Of a DNA stretch of 64,000 nucleotides, positions 22,615 through 33,504 are shown in pieces. The stretch is taken from NCBI GenBank assembly GCA_030761205.1, contig JAULJL010000005.1, positions 2,567,501 through 2,631,500 on the forward strand, given 5' to 3'. A program made the position numbers and the translations under genes. Numbering within the stretch: position 1 is the stretch's first letter; each line of letters begins with the position of its first letter. This DNA is from Fremontodendron californicum (taxonomy: Eukaryota; Streptophyta; Magnoliopsida; Malvales; Malvaceae). The notes below the pieces were generated by a model. That model was not told where the DNA came from. It did no database searches and was given only the letters and a program-made list of their open reading frames with translations.

Positions 22615-24289
22615 GGAGTCTCAACTCTGACTCTCAAAGCCCTCAATGCATCTCCCAGTATTTCTCACGATGAAAACCAAAAGAAAAGGAAGGAAGGAAG
22701 CCCGAAGCCACGGCCGGCGGGCGGGCGGGCGCTTAACAGATTCCTTGTCGTTGTTTGTCTTTTGAGTTCTAATTGATCGACTGATACGATGCCTCACTCA
22801 AAGATTGAACTTAGCATGCATCGAGTTTTTTTAGAACGTTTTGCCCTGTCTCTCTCTCTCTTTTTTTCTTTTCTTTGTTGTGATTTTAGTTTAACAATTT
22901 TTATTAAACCTTATTAATTTTTTTTGGTCAGGATCCTCACTCTTCAAAGACTTACAGCTCTCCTTCCCTTTCAGTCCGGGAAGTTATAGGGTAATTTTTT
23001 ATTTTTTTTTAACGGTGAGGTTAAAATAAATTTTATTATATATAAATATGATAGATTATATAAATATGATAAATTATATATAACATAATAATTATATATA
23101 AATATGATAAATTATATATAAATATGATATATTTATGATATTTATATGTAATTTTTTAAATAATATAATTTTATTTTTACATATAAATATAATAAAAATT
23201 ATATATAAATATAATAAATTATATATATAATAAAACTTACGAAAAAATAAAGGAGTTTTTCTTATCAATTTTTCCTATCACTATTGTTTCTATTTCAGCT
23301 GACTACAAAATTTTCCCTTGTTTCCTGACTCTTTCCATAATCAATTATTCTCGGCCTTAATTTACTGTGATTGTCTTCTTTTTTCCCCTTCGTTTTAAAG
23401 ATCTCTTACCTACTTTCACCTTTGTCGCTATAATTGAAAAGGCCGATGCATAATTGCATGTCCACTTGCTTAGCTGTTCCACTTGCTTAGCTGTTTGCAA
23501 CTTGCAGCGGATAAGACATAAAGAGTCTGATTTTTGGCTCGTTTCTGGTAAATATTTTCAAAATAAGTACGGATCAGAAAATAACAAAGGAAATGATTTC
23601 ATATAGAAATAAATATCTTTAGCAATTGAATTTATGTGGATTCAAATACTAATTGGATTATGATTAAATTTTTAATATTTTAGATGGTTTAAAAATATAT
23701 TAATTTTATAATAAATATTAATATATTATAAATGCACTTTATATATATTTATTAATTTTTTATTTGTTTTAGATAAAAATAAAAAAGTTATTCAATTTAT
23801 TTTAATCAGTTAAATTTGTTTAGATAAATTATGTCTACACAAATAATTATATCTATTCAGAATTTATCTGTTTATTTTAAACAGATTGACAAAAAGACAT
23901 ATAATAATTTATAAATATTTTGTTGGATTTATAAAAGAAAATATATTAAATTTGTTTCGTTTTTATTCTCTTTCTTTATTCAAAACATATTTTCGATTCT
24001 TCTATAATATGTTGTTGCTGAAATTTTTTATAGAATTTTGATAGTTTTCTTACAAATTATACTGTGGTCAATGGATTAATTTTATCAGTGCAAAACACAA
24101 ACAATCATTAAATTTTATTATATTTTTGAGATTTATACGTTTATAACTCTTTTGTACACCTACTAAATACTACAATAAAAATAAATATTTTTTTTTTTAA
24201 ATAAGCATAAATACATGCCTTGAAACTTTATTCTTATTGATCCACATTTCAGATGTTCTGTTTTAACAATTTCTTGCATTAAAAAAAAA
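22615..24289. other. Intergenic, AT-rich
   Basis: 22615-22760 is the likely leader/promoter of the minus-strand NLR and contains a GGCGGGCGGGCG run near 22717. 23000-23240 is a TATAAATATGATAAAT-type repeat. A small direct repeat CCACTTGCTTAGCTGTT lies near 23461-23494. No gene is seen. Confidence 0.5.
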
Positions 24290-24839
24290 GGATAAATCTA
24301 AAAAAACATTGTTTTTAATAGTTAAATAATTGTTAAATGGTCTAATGGGTAAGAGTTATTTGAAAAAAAAATGAAAAAGTTAAAATTTGTTAGAAAGGAT
24401 ATTGCAAAAACAAAATTGCGCTTAATGAAAAAAATCTTTTTTTTTCTTTCTCCTCCCATTAAGAAAAATATTATTTTTTTAATTTTAATTGAAAATAAAT
24501 TTTATTTTTTATTTTTTGAAATTAAAATTAAAATTAAAAAAATCAAAAAATTTAATTTTAGAAATATTATTTTTATTATTTTCTATTTTTTAAAATTTTT
24601 TAATTAAAAAATAAAAATATTTATTTTTAAAATTTAAAAATTTATTTTTAGAAATATTATTTTGTAATTAAAAAATAATAAGAGAAGGGAGAAGAATTTT
24701 TTTTATCAAGACTAATTTTGTTTTTGTAATTTTCTTCCTAACAAATTTTTATTTTTTCATTTTTTTTCAAAAAATTCTTACTCATTATACTATTTAACAA
24801 TTATTATATTATTGATGGTATATTTTTCAAATTTATCTT
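24290..24839. mobile_element. AT-rich foldback MITE, copy 1
   Basis: The left end GGATAAATCTAAAAAAACAT and the right end ATTTTTCAAATTTATCTT are inverted relatives. The arms share TTAAATAATTGTTAAATGG-type sequence and its complement, and converge on a poly-A/poly-T centre. Relatives are at 40365-40902 and 46324-46757. A partial extra copy of the right arm follows at 24840-24996. Confidence 0.6.
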
Positions 24840-25321
24840 GAAAATTATTATATTATTGATGGTATATTTTTCAAATAATTTTATCTTTGTAATTTTCTTT
24901 TTAATAATTTTTTATTTTTTTAAATAATTTTTATTTAATATATTATTTAATTATTATTATATTATTGATGATATGTTTTTTAAATTTATCTTTAAAAAAA
25001 TATATCAGCTCAACATTAACTGTCATTGTCAACATCACTTACTAGCTGTTTGGTTGTTTGCTAATTTTTAGGTGCCTTGTTTAATTGTTTGCAGTTTATT
25101 AATGGGGCTCGGAGAAATTTATTATATTGGGGCTCGGAGAAAATTGATAGAAATGTCAAGGTAAGTTTTAAGCACAAGTACTTGATGATATATACAATTA
25201 AAAAACAAAAAAGAAAAACAGGAAAGTGTAGGAACAACTTTCCCCATACACTGCTGCTAGGATCGTGTGAATCTAACCTTCAAGCGAGTTAGAAAAACAG
25301 AGGGACACAGAGCCAATTGAC

Positions 25322-26707
25322 ATGCAGCAGCAACTGAGTCTTCCGATGATCATAGTAGTGAGAGGGCATTCGAGCTCAAGCACTGGGAGAAGCAAAATAG
25401 CCTCCCAACTAGCCAATTATACGAAGTTCCCCCTCATCGACCAAGATGATGTCGCCAAAGCCCTTGAAGGCTCCTTTCCATCCACTTCTATCCAACCCCG
25501 GCCGGCATCCCAAAATGATCTTAGCAACTTATCTTTCAAAATTTTGCATCAGATTGCTTCAGCTCAGCTAAGGTCGAATCTTGGGGTTATCATCAACTCA
25601 GCCCTCTCCAATCACACTCATCTCGATCAATTGAAGCAGCTGGTAAATTCTCAAGGCGCTGAACTGATACTGATTCAATGTCGACCCCCTGATGAGATCG
25701 ATGATTATAATGTCGGAGTAGGAGGTCGTAAGCTCATGGTTGACACCACCGAGCCCTTTCATGTGGAAGAATTTGTTTCAGAACATCTACGTCTCTCTTT
25801 ACCTCAAGCGGTAGCCTTGCAACCAAAGTTTGAGAAGCCTAATATCCCAACAGGTAACCTAGTGAAAACTCCATCTCTGACACCTCCCAAAAAAGTCCCA
25901 AAAGGTAACCTAGTGAAAACTGCATCTCTGAGACCTCACAAAAAAGTAACAGAAAGAATTGATCGACACTTGCACGCGTTGACCTTGGTTAATAAGCCAA
26001 AGAATGAAGGTGGAGTACTCTGCAAACGCTGCCAAAAATCCATTTCAGGTCCCTATTATCATTGTCTTGATTGTGATGAGTACATCTTTTCCTGCAAACG
26101 CTGCCAAAAATCCATTTCAGGTCCCTATTATCATTGTCTTGATTGTGATGAGTACATCTTTCATAAATCCTGCGCTGAAGATCCTGGCAATTTAGAGCTT
26201 GTTCGGAAAAAATGCCCTGATTATCTTAAAGAAAGGGAACCCAAGGAGCATCCATTTTCAGAGAATCAGATGTCCAAGTGCAACGTATGCGAAGAAAACA
26301 AATGCTTAACCCGAGATTGTCACGATTGCCTCTTTCAAACCAACATGAAAGGTGAATTCCTGCCAATTGTTGTCAACCATGAATCTCATGCACATCCACT
26401 TAATCTTATTATCATGCCAACGTCTCTTAACTATGAGTATGGATGTTGTGGCTGCGGCGAATTCGGCAAGTCCATTAGCTACAGATGCTACGATTGCAAC
26501 TTCAATTTGCACGTCAAGTGCGTTTTATTGCCACGCACTGCTTCTAGCAAACACGATAAGCATACTCTCAGACTTACCTACGATGCTCTTGACCATAATT
26601 ATTGGGAAAAAAGCTATTGTCAAGTTTGTAAGAAGGAAAGAAACCCAGAGCATTGGTTTTACTCCTGTCCAGTATGCGACACCGTAACTCACATTGGTTG
26701 TGCATGA
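25322..26707 (+). CDS. P-loop kinase-like / DC1 zinc-finger fusion protein
   Basis: One 461-codon exon starting MQQQLSLPMIIVVRGHSSSS. Residues about 9-175 look like a small P-loop kinase fold: IIVVRGHSSSSTGRSKIA resembles Walker A with Arg replacing Lys, LIDQDDV follows, and LILIQCRPP ends a strand. Residues about 175-215 contain a duplicated GNLVKTxSL segment (51 bp DNA repeat at 25853 and 25904). From about 218 come Cys/His-rich DC1 (C1-like) fingers, typical of a large plant family: CKRCQKSISGPYYHCLDCDE is present twice, then HPLNLIIMP...YGCCGCGE and HTLRLTYDA...YCQVCKKE. DC1 proteins are linked to stress and lipid signalling, but no specific role can be given. The N-terminal domain may be catalytically weak because of the Walker A change. 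Confidence 0.82.
   Translation: MQQQLSLPMIIVVRGHSSSSTGRSKIASQLANYTKFPLIDQDDVAKALEGSFPSTSIQPRPASQNDLSNLSFKILHQIASAQLRSNLGVIINSALSNHTHLDQLKQLVNSQGAELILIQCRPPDEIDDYNVGVGGRKLMVDTTEPFHVEEFVSEHLRLSLPQAVALQPKFEKPNIPTGNLVKTPSLTPPKKVPKGNLVKTASLRPHKKVTERIDRHLHALTLVNKPKNEGGVLCKRCQKSISGPYYHCLDCDEYIFSCKRCQKSISGPYYHCLDCDEYIFHKSCAEDPGNLELVRKKCPDYLKEREPKEHPFSENQMSKCNVCEENKCLTRDCHDCLFQTNMKGEFLPIVVNHESHAHPLNLIIMPTSLNYEYGCCGCGEFGKSISYRCYDCNFNLHVKCVLLPRTASSKHDKHTLRLTYDALDHNYWEKSYCQVCKKERNPEHWFYSCPVCDTVTHIGCA
26021..26164 (+). repeat. 72 bp tandem duplication in a DC1 finger
   Basis: 26021-26092 and 26093-26164 are virtually identical, adding 24 in-frame residues (CKRC...YIF). The first copy is followed by Ser and Cys instead of the HKSC that normally closes the finger, so the first half-finger lacks its last ligands. 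Confidence 0.9.
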
Positions 26708-27044
26708 TAACTTTGCAGTGGACGGTGGTTTCTCTGGTTGCTCTTTCAATGATTTTTGGAGCTTGGAATCTTGTATGAATTATGATGGTTGCTAATTAGT
26801 ACTCTATTTAACTAGTTGATTGCTAAATTTCTTTCTTTTGTGGAATCAAATTGATAGAAGAAGAGCTTGTAAGCCTTAAGTAATTAATCTCTTCATTATT
26901 AATTTCTAATGTTTTTTGGATTCATATCATTATCATGTTGGTTTTCTTTTTCTATAAGAATTGTTCAAAAGATAATATCATACATACATAACATCCTGGC
27001 TCTGCCACAGTCGTTCAGAAAAAATATAGCTAGGTAGAAAGAAG
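26708..27044 (+). other. 3' flank of the DC1 gene
   Basis: Probable 3' untranslated region with AT-rich polyadenylation context near 26900-26935. No gene. Confidence 0.45.
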
Positions 27045-27316
27045 TAGACATGCTCATGGGTCAGGTTGGGCCGCCGTCCGATTTTTTTTATATTTTTTGT
27101 CCAAGCGCGGTAGGTTTGAATTTACTGTTCATCTGATTAAAATATATATATATTTTTTATATTTTTATAATTAAAATTAAATAAAATAATATTATTATAA
27201 TAAAAAAAATACTGTTTCGGACCGAACCGGACTTATCAGGAACAAAAAATATATTATCCAGACCCGACAAAATATAGGTAGAGCCGAGCGGGCTGTTAGG
27301 CCCATTAGCAAGTCTA
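27045..27316. mobile_element. GC-ended hAT-like MITE
   Basis: Inverted ends TAGACATGCTCATGGG and, from the right, TAGACTTGCTAATGGG. The flanks GAAAGAAG and GAAGGGAG agree at 6 of 8 positions, which fits a decayed 8 bp hAT target duplication. GC-rich subterminal DNA surrounds an AT-rich centre, as in the copy at 16111-16373. Confidence 0.65.
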
Positions 27317-28711
27317 GAAGGGAGACAAGAAAAAATTTAGGGAATGGAATATATTTGGAGGCTTTAGGTTACATCAATGGGTAAGTTTGTTTTGCTGAAA
27401 ATGTCATTCTTAAAATAATTTTTAAAAAAAAAATTTATTTTTTGTTATTTAGATTATGAAAATAATTTTTAAAAGATAAATTGACATTCATAAAATAAGC
27501 ATAATGCTTATGATCAAATTTATTATCAAAAAAAGTCTTACGCTTTTCAATAACTTTTTCACAAAATAAAAATCGAAACAGTTTAAAAAAATAAATTTTC
27601 GTTGACCTAAATTGATTTTCATAAATCAAGTTAATTTTTACTAAACAAATATTAAAAATTATTTTTCGAAAATTATTTTACACGAAACAAATCAAATCTT
27701 ATATTACAAAATAAATTTACATAAGTTAACAAAAACAAGAGAACTAAAAAGGACAACAGATGTGTCACCAAACCAATCATAAACGAACAGTTTTTGAAAA
27801 AAAAAATGATTAATTTGAAATATTTTGATTTTTCAAAAATCAAATCGAAATTCAACTAATAAATTGATCCAAATCGAATTTCAACGATTTGGATGGACAT
27901 TAATTTTTTTAATATATTTACTAAAAATAACAAATAAATATATTTTATTTATAAAAATTAATAAGTAATACAATTCATTTTTAAAAAAAAAATATTTATT
28001 TTAATTTACTAATCAAAATCGAATCGAATTCAATAAATATTTTATATTCAAATGGAATAGAATATAAAATTGATCTGAATTTTGAACCAAACCTAACATT
28101 ACCATTCAAAATCAATTTTTGGTTTTTGGTTTTCTTGAGCCTTTGTTTAATAAGGAGCTGGGCTCTGTTAAAAGGTTGATGTATAAAAGTGAGTAAGTGA
28201 GGTTGTTCAGCCAATGTTTTTTTATTTGGCTTGAGCCGAATGGCTTGAACGAGGCTCGACTTAATACACTTTTCCGTAGACTTGGTTCAGTTGACTTGGA
28301 AAAATGCCGATAAGGACTATGGCCATATTTCAGAAATAATTTCGTAGTTCAACAAAGCAACTAAAAACTCAAAAGTATAGCTGTTGCCTACTAACAAAAC
28401 AATTGCAGTTGGGGTTCTTTCAGACAATATTTCCGATGATTCCTACAGGTAAACTACTTTCTCTGCTTCTTTTTATCGAAATTGGTAGATAGTAATGTGG
28501 CTATGGAGTATCATGTTTGCCTCTACATATATTTAGTTTTCCTTTCCTTTTTCTGCCCCTAAAACCCATTGTTAGTCAAATTTCATTGCTTTGTTTATCC
28601 AGTTCTATTACTACTTAGCTGCTTAAAGAAGTAATTGTAATCAGGTGGTATTTTACATGTCTATAAATTTCAGTTCTCAGTGGGTTAATTTTGATGAAGA
28701 AGAGGAGGGTG
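27317..28711. other. Spacer and leader of the DUF4220 gene
   Basis: 27400-28200 is AT-rich without a gene. About 28380-28449 reads as a 5' untranslated exon ending in a GT donor (CTACAG then GTAAACTAC), and a leader intron to an acceptor near 28644 or 28673-28680 is likely. Confidence 0.45.
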
Positions 28712-30778
28712 ATGGAGGTATTTCCTCCATCTTTAAGGAAGTTATGGAAGGAATGGGAGCTGCGAGCAATGGCAATAATCAGCCTCCTGGTTCAAATAGT
28801 TCTCATCGTCTTGGGGAAACGCAGAAGGCACATTCCTGATAGATGGATTAGAGCTGTTGTTTGGTCTGCTTACTTGCTGGCCGACTCTGTAGCAACTATT
28901 GCCCTTGGCATACTATCAAATGATCTAGGTGATATATATAATGATGGAGGTCAACTTGAAAGAGATAATGAACTTACTGCCTTGTGGGCACCCTTTTTCC
29001 TGCTGCATTTGGGTGGCCCTGATACAATCACAGCCTACTCCTTAGAAGATAATGAGTTATATTTAAGGCACTTTTTCGGACTACTCGTCCAAACAGTTGT
29101 TACAGTCTACATTTTTTTCATGGCTTGGACTGGTTCCCGTCTATCATATCTGGATATTCCAATGATTGTGGTTGGTTCCATTAAGTATGGAGAGAGGACA
29201 TGGGCCCTTTGGAAAGCTAGCAGTGATGAACTTCAAGATTCAATGCTCTCTTCTCCAGACCATGGTCCTAATTATGCGAAGTTGATGGATGAATACAGCT
29301 TGAGACATGCTGAGGGGTTCTTTGTAGATATAGAAGAGGTGAAAGAGGTTCAGGATGAATCAAATAGAACTGCAACTGCAGATGCCTCTTCTCAAAGAAA
29401 CCTAATTAAAGCCTATACAATGTTTCAGATCTTCAAGCGTCTCTTTGCAGATCTCATTTTGAGCTATCAAGAACAGGAAAAAAGCCAGTCGTTATTCAAG
29501 AATATGTCTCATAAAGATGCATTCGATGTGATAGCAATTGAACTAGGATTCGTGTATGATCTGCTATACACCAAGGCAACAGTAATTTACACTGCTTGGG
29601 GTATTGTTCGCCGCATTGTCACTTTCTCTCTCACCTGTATTGTGCTGGTAATTTTCTCTTTTGATGACATGGGGAAGTATAAAATGGTTGACATTGTTAT
29701 AACTTTCCTGTTGCTTGGGGGAGCTATTTTGCTAGAGATATATGCAGCATTTACACTACTTTTCTCAGACCAGACTAAGCGTTGGTTGATTGAGCACAAG
29801 CATACTAAAATTTCAGAAGCCATCAATCAAGTAGAACTGGTTAAACTACCAAGGTGGTCTGGACGTATGGCGCAGTACAGCCTACTAAGCCTCTGCCTCA
29901 ATGAAAAACCTGGCCTTAGACTATTGGAAAAGTACCGTTATAAATCTGAAGAAACATTTGAAGAAGGTTTAGAAAAGCTGATTTTTGAGCATGTCAAACG
30001 TAAATTTGATCACTTAGAGGGAAAAAAAGGAAGTCATGCTTATCTTAGAGACTTGTGCAGCCAAAGAGGAAACAGCATACTTGAAAAATATAAGCAGGAA
30101 ATTCAGTTTAACCTTGAGTGGAGTGTTAGTTGTGAATTCGACCAAAGCATCCTAATCTGGCACATTGCTACAGAACTCTGTTGCTACAAAGAGGGAAATG
30201 TAGATGATTTAGATGACACGACCAAAAAAAACCTTACAATGAGCCAGCGCATCTCAAGATACATGCTGTATCTCCTGGCTGTCTATCCTACCATGTTGCC
30301 AATAGGAATTGGGCTTATCAGGCTCCGAGACACCCGTGCCGAAGCCGAGAAGTTTTTTGAAGAACGACTGTCCACTTCCAAAAAAGAGAAAAAGTCTAGA
30401 GGAAGTACAGCCTCTTCTGATGCAAGGAAAGAGTTGAGAAAAGAAGCTTGTCGGATGTTGCTTCAAGTGAAAACTCATGTTCTTCCCATCAAAGTGAAAG
30501 GAGATAGAAGCAAATCTGTGTTATTTGATGGGTGCAGACTGGCATCTGCATTAGATAAAATAACTGATAAGAAGGTTAAATGGGAGGTTATAAGAGATAT
30601 GTGGCTTGAGATGCTAACATTCGCTGCAAATCAGTGTAGGGGGAGGCAGCATGCTCATCAGTTGAGACGAGGTGGAGAGCTCCTAACTCATGTTTGGCTT
30701 CTTATGGCACATTTTGGTATGATTGAGCAGTTCCAGATATCTAAAGGCCATGCAAGAGCTTTGCTTACTACAAAATAA
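28712..30778 (+). CDS. DUF4220/DUF594 membrane protein, 688 aa
   Basis: A single coding exon. The ATG at 28712 (MEVFPPSLRKLWKEWELRAM) is chosen because this family typically starts this way; an in-frame ATG at 28694 would add six residues. The N-terminal half is DUF4220, with hydrophobic segments at about residues 20-35 (AIISLLVQIVLIVLG), 48-68, 110-135, 285-310 and 320-345, and the conserved FFLLHLGGPDTITAYSLEDN. The C-terminal half ends in DUF594, including ILIWHIATELCC, ISRYMLYLLAVYPTMLPIG and GGELLTHVWLLMAHFG. These plant proteins form large clusters; their biochemical role is not established. A 3' untranslated intron is plausible (GTAATT after 30785, acceptor near 30900). A retrotransposon is inserted about 350 bp downstream. 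Confidence 0.9.
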   Translation: MEVFPPSLRKLWKEWELRAMAIISLLVQIVLIVLGKRRRHIPDRWIRAVVWSAYLLADSVATIALGILSNDLGDIYNDGGQLERDNELTALWAPFFLLHLGGPDTITAYSLEDNELYLRHFFGLLVQTVVTVYIFFMAWTGSRLSYLDIPMIVVGSIKYGERTWALWKASSDELQDSMLSSPDHGPNYAKLMDEYSLRHAEGFFVDIEEVKEVQDESNRTATADASSQRNLIKAYTMFQIFKRLFADLILSYQEQEKSQSLFKNMSHKDAFDVIAIELGFVYDLLYTKATVIYTAWGIVRRIVTFSLTCIVLVIFSFDDMGKYKMVDIVITFLLLGGAILLEIYAAFTLLFSDQTKRWLIEHKHTKISEAINQVELVKLPRWSGRMAQYSLLSLCLNEKPGLRLLEKYRYKSEETFEEGLEKLIFEHVKRKFDHLEGKKGSHAYLRDLCSQRGNSILEKYKQEIQFNLEWSVSCEFDQSILIWHIATELCCYKEGNVDDLDDTTKKNLTMSQRISRYMLYLLAVYPTMLPIGIGLIRLRDTRAEAEKFFEERLSTSKKEKKSRGSTASSDARKELRKEACRMLLQVKTHVLPIKVKGDRSKSVLFDGCRLASALDKITDKKVKWEVIRDMWLEMLTFAANQCRGRQHAHQLRRGGELLTHVWLLMAHFGMIEQFQISKGHARALLTTK

Positions 30779-31131
30779 CAACAGGTAATTCTCCCATCTG
30801 ATTACCAATTAGTAATTCCCAGTTGGGTCCAATTCAATGTAATTTGCTTTACTTTTCTTATTACAAGTTGCAATAATATATGTATTTTGCTCTGGTCACA
30901 GGCTTTTTTCTTAATCCCCTTGAGCAGCAGGGATAAAAAAGCATGACCGTTGTTAACTGTCAAGGAAGGAAGTTCTTGGTTAGTAAGATTCTGAAAGTTT
31001 GATTACAGAGCAAGAAGCTTTGCATATCAATTTCATCGCAAGCCTCATTATCAAATTCGACTATGATTCCAGTTTACAATCTTAGAAGGAAGCATGAGAA
31101 TGAGATATGTCCAAAAACTTGCTGTAGTTTA

Positions 31132-31582
31132 TGTTAAAGTCAACAACTCCTCTAGAATTCTCTCATCTAGAATTCTCTCCAAACTTTATTATTTCTCTAG
31201 GTTTTTCTAAAATTTTCTTAAGTCTTCTTTCTAGAGTTCTCTCTAGATTTTTTATTGTTCTTTCTCTAGAATATTAAACCAACACACTAGAACATTCTAG
31301 GTTGGTTTAGTAACCAACATAGAAAGCTATAAATAGGGTGGGATGTAAGTTGTTAGATGTAGAGTGGTGAGTAGAGAGAAAAAGGAAGAAAAAGATATGA
31401 GTGAAAGAGTGAAGTTGTGAGTGCATATTAAAAGAGTGTGTCTAGAGTATGTTTGGTCTTTTCTCATATTAATAAAAGAGTTGTTTTTCGGAAGTTACTG
31501 TAGCATCCCGAGATAAAGTTACTGTAGCAAATCGGTACTGTAGCACAAAACTACAATTGGTACCGAGAGTCAAAAATCAACA
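31132..31582 (+). repeat. 5' LTR
   Basis: Contains a TATA box (TATAAATA, 31328-31335), repeated CTCTAGAATTCTCTC motifs near 31149-31180 and three short ACTGTAGCA repeats near its end. Confidence 0.95.
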
Positions 31583-31585
31583 AAC

Positions 31586-31597
31586 TGGTATCAGAGC
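31586..31597 (+). promoter_or_regulatory. Primer binding site
   Basis: TGGTATCAGAGC, the standard complement of the initiator Met tRNA 3' end, 3 bp after the 5' LTR. Confidence 0.9.
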
Positions 31598-31994
31598 TAG
31601 ACGGTCAGGGATCGTAGTATGCTCATCGGAGAAAAGACAAGAAGCCAGAAGTTTCTTGAAATCAGATGATCGAGTAATAGATCGAGTCGCGGAAAGGGCT
31701 ATCTGAAGTAGTGTGAGAGCCATCACGAGAATAGGTGAAAAGGGCTACCTACTTGGAGTAGAGTGAGAGCCGTCACAAGAAGAAGTGAAAAGGGCTACCT
31801 ACTATCAGAGTGAAAGCCACCGCGAGAAGACAGAGCTAGACGGTCAGGGACCGGAGTACGCATATCGGAGAAAGACAGTCTGGGACTGTGAAGATTATTG
31901 GTCTGGGACCAAGACGATCAGGGATCGTAGTTCGTGAGGATATAGAGACTGACAGAATACAACCTTGAGAAAAGTGAGGCACTCTCAAGTCAGA

Positions 31995-33464
31995 ATGGAA
32001 GATTTTTCAAGTCCGATTGGTAAGATCGAGAAGCTTAATAACAGCAATTATAATACATGGAGTATTCGCATGCAATTTTACATGCAAGGAGAAGATTTAT
32101 GGGATATTGTTAACGGTGAAGATATAACACCACCAACCGATGTCGAAGAATTGAAGGAATGGAAGATCAAAGCCGGTAAGGCCATGTACGTGTTATCAGT
32201 CACCATTGAGGATGGTTTATTACAACGCATCAAGGATGCAAAGACACCGAAGGAAGCCTGGGACACACTCACAATGCTGTTCGCGAGGAAAAATGATGCT
32301 AGGCTCCAACAATTGGAGAATGAACTCCTATCAATCTCGCAGCAAAATATGTCGGTAAGCGCATATTTCTCTAAAGTTAAAACTCTTTGTGATGAAATTT
32401 CAAAATTAGATCCAGAAAATGCCATTACCAAAACGAGGATGAGAAGAATTATCATCCATGGCTTGCGACCTGAATACAACGGGATTGTTACTGCAACTCG
32501 TGGATGGAGCAAAGAACCAACTTTAACTGAGTTGGAAAATATCCTAGCCAATCAAGAGGCTTTAGATAACCAAATGTCTAAAGTCATGATAAAAGATTAT
32601 GAGAAAGCCCTCTTTAGCAATAGAAGAGGTAAAATTGCTATGAGGCAAGGAATAGAAGACATTGAAGTTGAAAACAAACAAGAAGCTTGGCAACGGAGGA
32701 GCTTTCAGCGAGGGGGAGCTCAAATTGTTCGAGATAGAGACGATAGCGAAAATGTGAGGTCTCATCGTCGAAACGTTCAGTGTTTCAAGTGTGGCAAGCT
32801 TGGCCACTATGCTCGAGATTGTCGATATAGACAAGTGCAAGGCTATGCAACAGTGTTCTCACGACAGGAGAATAACTATGAAGAAGAATGGGATTTTGAA
32901 ACTGCATTTACTATTGAAGAATGCGAAGAACTCGTAGCTGCTTGCACCACCGAGTTAGAAGAAAATGTTTATGATGACATGGAAGAAGAAATTGATTTTG
33001 AGAATACTCTTCCAAGACAAGAAGTAATTGAAGGAACGTCAAAGGAAAAGAACGAGTCAATAGAAAAGACTTTTGAAGAAGAAAGACTGTTTCAAGAAGT
33101 CGAGAAGAAGCTTGAAGCTGATGTCAACATGGAGAAGGATGACAACGAGGTCAACAACACTGTTAAGACTTACAAAGGCGTGAAAGATATGAAGATCGAT
33201 TGTGAAGTCAACAAATTAATAGTAATTGACAAAGTCGAGTATGCCAAAGTCAGAGACAGGCTAGCAGAGAGAATCAAGAAGAACGAAGATAGAAATAGTG
33301 TTGAAGCAAAGACGGAAGTGAACAAAATCAAGAATCAAAAGAGAAGAGAGCAATCAACGAAAGATGAAGCAGAACTAATGATGCTGATGAATTTTAAGAA
33401 GAGAAAGAAAAAGAGAAGATATTTGATGCAAGATTTGATAAGTCCAGAAGACAGTCTGGAATGA
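31995..33464 (+). CDS. Copia-type Gag polyprotein, 489 aa
   Basis: The first ATG in a good frame is 31995 (MEDFSSPIGKIEKLNNSNYN). The N-terminal 230 residues are a UBN2/retrotran gag domain: YNTWSIRMQFYMQGEDLWDI, AWDTLTMLFARKND, RRIIIHGLRPEYNGIV. A CCHC zinc knuckle CFKCGKLGHYARDC lies near residue 263. The remaining 210 residues form an unusually long Glu/Lys-rich charged tail, likely coiled coil or disordered, where copia elements would normally continue into protease. The frame ends cleanly at TGA. It packages element RNA in virus-like particles; because no enzyme is encoded, it must be mobilised by another element. Confidence 0.92.
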   Translation: MEDFSSPIGKIEKLNNSNYNTWSIRMQFYMQGEDLWDIVNGEDITPPTDVEELKEWKIKAGKAMYVLSVTIEDGLLQRIKDAKTPKEAWDTLTMLFARKNDARLQQLENELLSISQQNMSVSAYFSKVKTLCDEISKLDPENAITKTRMRRIIIHGLRPEYNGIVTATRGWSKEPTLTELENILANQEALDNQMSKVMIKDYEKALFSNRRGKIAMRQGIEDIEVENKQEAWQRRSFQRGGAQIVRDRDDSENVRSHRRNVQCFKCGKLGHYARDCRYRQVQGYATVFSRQENNYEEEWDFETAFTIEECEELVAACTTELEENVYDDMEEEIDFENTLPRQEVIEGTSKEKNESIEKTFEEERLFQEVEKKLEADVNMEKDDNEVNNTVKTYKGVKDMKIDCEVNKLIVIDKVEYAKVRDRLAERIKKNEDRNSVEAKTEVNKIKNQKRREQSTKDEAELMMLMNFKKRKKKRRYLMQDLISPEDSLE

Positions 33465-33504
33465 CAACCAAACCGACATCAAGAGAGTAGTTGTTGAGGG
33501 GGAG

